64,000 bases of DNA from the NCBI GenBank assembly GCA_038501625.1, contig JAZAYU010000079.1, forward strand, positions 62,001 through 126,000, written 5' to 3'. A program made the translations under genes and the position numbers. Source of the stretch: Corbicula japonica. Taxonomy: Eukaryota > Mollusca > Bivalvia > Venerida > Cyrenidae. The notes beneath the pieces were generated by a model. It searched no databases. It saw only the letters and a list, made by a program, of their open reading frames with translations, and was not told the origin of the DNA. This document shows, in pieces, positions 59,790-64,000 of the stretch (its first letter is position 1; every line of letters starts with the position of its first letter).

Positions 59790-62550
59790 ACTCAATCTGT
59801 CCTCTTATTAAGAATCTGCTGATGTGCAGTGGTTGATTTCTACAATTTTTTCACTTTAGAAGAACCAGTAATTTGTGTTTGTAATTTCTGGTTGCTCTAT
59901 AAACATTGCAAATTAACACAAGTTATTGCGGTTGGTGTGTGAACTTTCAATCTTATAAGCTAGCCAACAAATAACTTGTCTTGAGACAATGTGGACAGTA
60001 GGCAAAAGGACAAAGAACTTCCGTAATCTAGGACATCTGTCATCGTTTCTACGGGCTATCCTGGATTCACTGATGAACTGCCTCAACAGAGAACCTGCAA
60101 TCCTTAATTGCCTACTTAGCTAAAACATAAGAGACAGGAAGCTATCTGTAATTAAATCTCTAAGGACTGGTATTGATCTATTTGACTAACTCCAACTGGA
60201 AAAAATCAATTAGTGGAGACTTTTAGTTTGTGTGTTCTTTATTTTCATATTTAAGAAGATAAAGTGCTTAAGTTGTTGTAGATAGAAATAATTAATATAA
60301 TTAATTATTTTCAAAAACACTACAAACTATTTTTCTCAAGTTATGCAGTGATTCTTTAGTTTTTGTTGCCCTTTTGACAAATAAGTAATACAAAATTACC
60401 TATGGATCACTCTGTCAATCAGTATGTTAGTCTGTCTGTCAAAAAAACATAACGTTGACTTTAACTTTGCCGTTCATTAACATTTCTTCACCAAACTTTC
60501 ACATTATATTGCTAATGACAACAGAGTCATGAAGATGCCTAAATCTTTGGGTCAAGGTCACACTGACAGAGCTATGCATCTTTTGGCATTTGTTTTTATT
60601 TCTGACAAAGAACCAGAAGGCAACACAACTGAACACCACAGTATTTAATGTATTTATGAAATTATAGCAATGTTAGTTGTTACCAAAATAATCAGAAATG
60701 CTAAAGGATGAAAAAATAGCTTATGTTTAAAGTTGTTCATCTCAAAAGAAAAACAGTAGAAACAGTTGAAAGATTATACCAACTGACATTAACCAAAGTG
60801 ACCCTTACTTAAATAGCAATGTAAGTCTTCACTACCAAGTTCGGTGAAAATGTGTCAAACCAAAATGATAACATGTTATTGATCAAAAACAAAATGTTCA
60901 TGTTTTATCTTTAGTTGTGGTGACACTGACCAAAGGGCCCACCCTGAATGTAATCCAAGTTAAGACCTTCATGCAATATCCAGATCAAGTTTGCTGACCA
61001 TCTGCTAATCCCAACAAAACTTTTGACCGGAAAACAGTTTTTCACCAAAAATATTATTCCCGAGATAGATACCTGGGTACAAACCAATTCTTGTGACAAT
61101 GTATCAACCTTACTTGAAACCATCAATTTATCAATTTATCACCAGGATGATGTTAAACCATGGCAGACTTTGAGATGGTGGGGGTGGGGGGAAGAATCCT
61201 TTTATTTTACTGTAGTTTCTTTATTCTTCTACTGGCTATCTTACACAATTTCCATGAGCATAGTTACGCAGCTGCTATACTTACAGTGACACAGATATAA
61301 TACTGTTTGGTTTTCACTAGTGCATCCTACACACCAAGCTTATTGCCATTAAGTCCAAATATATTGGCTGGAGAGCAAATTTTTGTTTTCAGAACAGCAA
61401 GCAATTCCAAATAGGTCTTGAAATGTACTTGCTACATGCGAAGTTTTGTGATGTTTAGCCAACTGTATATATATTGTTCCTGATCAGGAATCTATCTGGT
61501 TCATGCAAGAACAACAAGGCTAACTGATCAAAACCAAAATATGTTGATAATAATGGATAAAAGCAAAGTCATGTTTTTATGGTGTTTTTATCAAAAATGA
61601 CAAATTTTTAAATAATTCCAAGATATCAATGGTGTTCTTTATTACAAATACATATGTATTCAGCAAAACCATCTGAAGTATAGGTTATACATAAAAGGGT
61701 TTATGCATCCTTTAATATTTGCTGCATTCTCAGTGCTTGAACAAGTAAATTGTTTATAAAACCATGGAATATTTCAAATGAGAAATATTCCGCACAGATA
61801 AACATAATTTGGTAATTTAAGGCACTCTGACAAGATATCCCTTACGAATGAATGCAAACAAGTTTTTCGCCAATGCGGCAGCAATGCATAATTCATTATA
61901 TGATCTACATGCAGAAGGTCTCGAATACAATGTTATGCCTTGAAAATGAGATGATATCAATTGATGTCATTCATCTAAAGGCCACTTCGGACAAATAAGG
62001 CAGTTTCTGCAACGGTGGTGAATTATATTTCTAGGGAATTTTAATAAGGGAAATTTGATTAGCTGAGAGGTTGTCATTATGATGAACGTGTTCTGATATG
62101 TCCTAGATGTACTTGATTGATTGTTTAGAATAAATTTTCTCTAAAGTTCCATAAAACCAGGCTGAAGATATGAAATAGAAGAGATCTACCTCTTTTATGG
62201 AGACTGTTATCAATTTTTTCAAATCTATTGCTATTTCCATTCAACAAGTTATACTTTAATATTATTTCTGTAATTCTTGCAGTAGTTATAAACTATCATG
62301 CATGTTGCTCCTAGAACAACCATTATAAGTTTTCACTTAAAACTTAAAACATAATCAAACTTTAAATATTTTAATGAATGATACTTCCTTGCACATCATT
62401 GGCTTTAAGACACATTTGAACTATACAATTTTTTCATTTGAAGTTGTATTGAAAATAAGAAACAAGTAAACCATATCCAGGGACCTCAATGCTTAGTTCT
62501 AGTGTGAATTTCTGCTACTTTACTCATTTCATTTTTGGGTGTAAAATTGC
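59790..62550. other. Upstream intron of exon A, no recognisable feature
   Basis: No exon with matching phase was found. A 44-codon frame on the plus strand from about 59989 has no support. Confidence 0.35.
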
Positions 62551-62556
62551 GGTTAA

Positions 62557-62788
62557 CCCTTTCCTCCCTAGATACACCTTTTATGCTAGGGTGAACAGTT
62601 TAGATCCAGATCAGCCGGCACATCCTTGTTATGTGATCAGGATCTAAACTGTTCACTTTGATTTGTTAGGTTATCTCTGACCAAAATGCAACCAGTGCAG
62701 ATCGTGATCAGACGGCATGGAAGTGCCGGCTGATCAGGATCTACACTTGTCGCACATGCGGAAAAATGTGTATTTATGGAGAAAAGGA
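62557..62788. mobile_element. Family P MITE copy, TTAA on both sides
   Basis: TTAA is at 62553-62556 and 62789-62792. The termini are CCCTTTCCTCC and GGAGAAAAGGA. Confidence 0.85.
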
Positions 62789-62794
62789 TTAAGA

Positions 62795-63550
62795 AGAACA
62801 TTAATTTAACACATAACAAGTCAGAAGTACATTTGCCTTTTTATAAATGGTATTTTATACATTACCTCAACAAAAACAACTTGTCACGTCCTTTCAAATC
62901 AATATAAATACATCAATTAGAAATACTACTAAAATCAACAATTATCCATAAAAAATCAAGCACAGCACATCATGAAAATACATGATTAACCTTAATTATA
63001 CAGCGCCCAACTATCCCACATCATTGTGTAGTGTCAGGTATCACAGATCTGTAATAATATTTTGACTACATTTTGAATGAAGACTTCAACTTCTTTTAAA
63101 ACATCTATTTTATCCCCTGAAATAATACACTCCAGTATGTACAATATTTAAACACAACAAGTCATGCTACAATGAAACACCATACCATCAGGTTAATTAA
63201 CCATTAAAATGTAGTTTTTTATTCTACTATTTAGTCTGACAATAATTGAAGATAAAAAATCATGACTAGTCCTGATAAACTTTGAAGATCTAATTTACTA
63301 CCTTTTTAAGTGGAAATCCATTGCATATATTAATAAATCAAATGTGTAATAACAATTTGCTAGAGATTCACTGTAAAATGGTTTCAGTAATATTTGCTAG
63401 TCCTTTCCAAACCACTAGGATTTCAATAAAAGACAAGTTCATATATTATATGAACATGAAATCAAGGTGGAAATTAATTGTAAAAAACATTAAATTTTAC
63501 ATTCTCGGAAACCCTTTATGCAGTGTTAAAACAGGTTGTTGTTTTTATTA
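62795..63550. other. Intron, no recognisable feature
   Basis: No gene or repeat recognised. Confidence 0.35.
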
Positions 63551-63556
63551 CTTTAG

Positions 63557-63765
63557 CCCTTTACTCCATAGATACAACTTATAACCCATCTGCACCCAGG
63601 GTAAATCCAGATTACCCTTCATCCATGCAGTCTGATCTAGATCTACACAAGCCACATAAAGATTCATTAGGTTATCCCTGACCAAGAAGCAAACACTGTA
63701 GATCCTGATCAGACTGCACAGAGTGTGCAGGCTGTTCTGGATCTACACTGATCGTCAATGTAATT
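63557..63765. mobile_element. Family P MITE, right end eroded
   Basis: The left end is CCCTTTACTCC. Both arms are recognisable; the right terminus has been replaced by an AT-rich run. Confidence 0.65.
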
Positions 63766-64000
63766 AAAAAATATCAGTAAATGACTGCATCAATGTTCAA
63801 TATTCAAAATTAAAAAAAAAAATAACACTGTGTATATATACAACAAAATAGATTTACCTGTTAAAACAACAAAAACAATTCCCACCTTTGGGTTTCCCTC
63901 CCTAAAACCAACACTAATCCCATGCTTAACTGTGAAAAAATGCAACAAATATTCGATCGAGTCCCGTGTGCTCTATTCTTTTTTGAATTGAGCAAAAAAG

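Noticed and set aside
62861..62900. Short minus-strand exon ending TTGAG before gtaatg
   Set aside because: The donor is acceptable, but the only acceptor candidate lacks a pyrimidine tract and the peptide has no coding character.

Overview
Organism and character. This is AT-rich eukaryotic DNA with long introns, many transposon relics and tandem repeats, and no bacterial-style gene packing. The repeat types point to a marine bivalve mollusc: central tandem repeats of about 145-156 bp ending in a GGAC-rich microsatellite ('pearl'/Helentron-like elements), very dense palindromic MITEs, and an element starting with the hairpin gggccatgatggccc. The species assignment is inference; no database was searched.

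Gene content. One gene is supported. Five exons on the minus strand (58952-59116, 16994-17066, 11223-11477, 9571-9696, 107-201) have AG/GT borders, and their reading phases match at all four junctions. Together they give an uninterrupted 238 codons. The encoded part is a charged coiled coil, then a Lys/Ala-rich helix, a Ser/Pro/Thr and acidic linker, and a more folded-looking C-terminal part. I do not recognise the family. The gene runs off both window edges, and its largest intron is about 42 kb. Nearly everything else here is intron.

Layout. 0-5 kb: piggyBac-like MITEs (family P) and hairpin MITEs (family H). 5.7-8.6 kb: tandem-repeat element 1 (17 monomers of about 156 bp). 9-17 kb: three exons, more MITEs, two foldbacks and a degenerate 150-bp array. 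17.2-18.2 kb: a deleted mariner. 23.1-26.0 kb: two large minisatellites. 27.2-27.6 kb: a small TIR element and a dimeric minisatellite. 28.3-32.9 kb: a Helitron/Helentron-like pair, one copy with 1 monomer and one with 29, inserted into a family P MITE. 35.9-36.3 kb: another minisatellite. 37-46 kb: few recognisable features. 46.4-47.1 kb: a TIR element carrying two tRNA-like promoters. 48.4-49.7 kb: a pogo-like element. 52.5-53.7 and 54.6-55.4 kb: a TIR element and a hAT with a perfect 8-bp duplication. 57.1-58.1 kb: a GC-rich giant palindrome. 58.95-59.1 kb: the most upstream exon seen. 59-64 kb: more family P MITEs.

How it fits together. The window is a host gene whose introns have been colonised in layers. 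Family P MITEs came early; family H hairpins and the Helentron-like element then inserted into them. No promoter, polyA site, rRNA, intact tRNA or CRISPR array can be supported. Most 60-110 codon open frames are by-products of these repeats.
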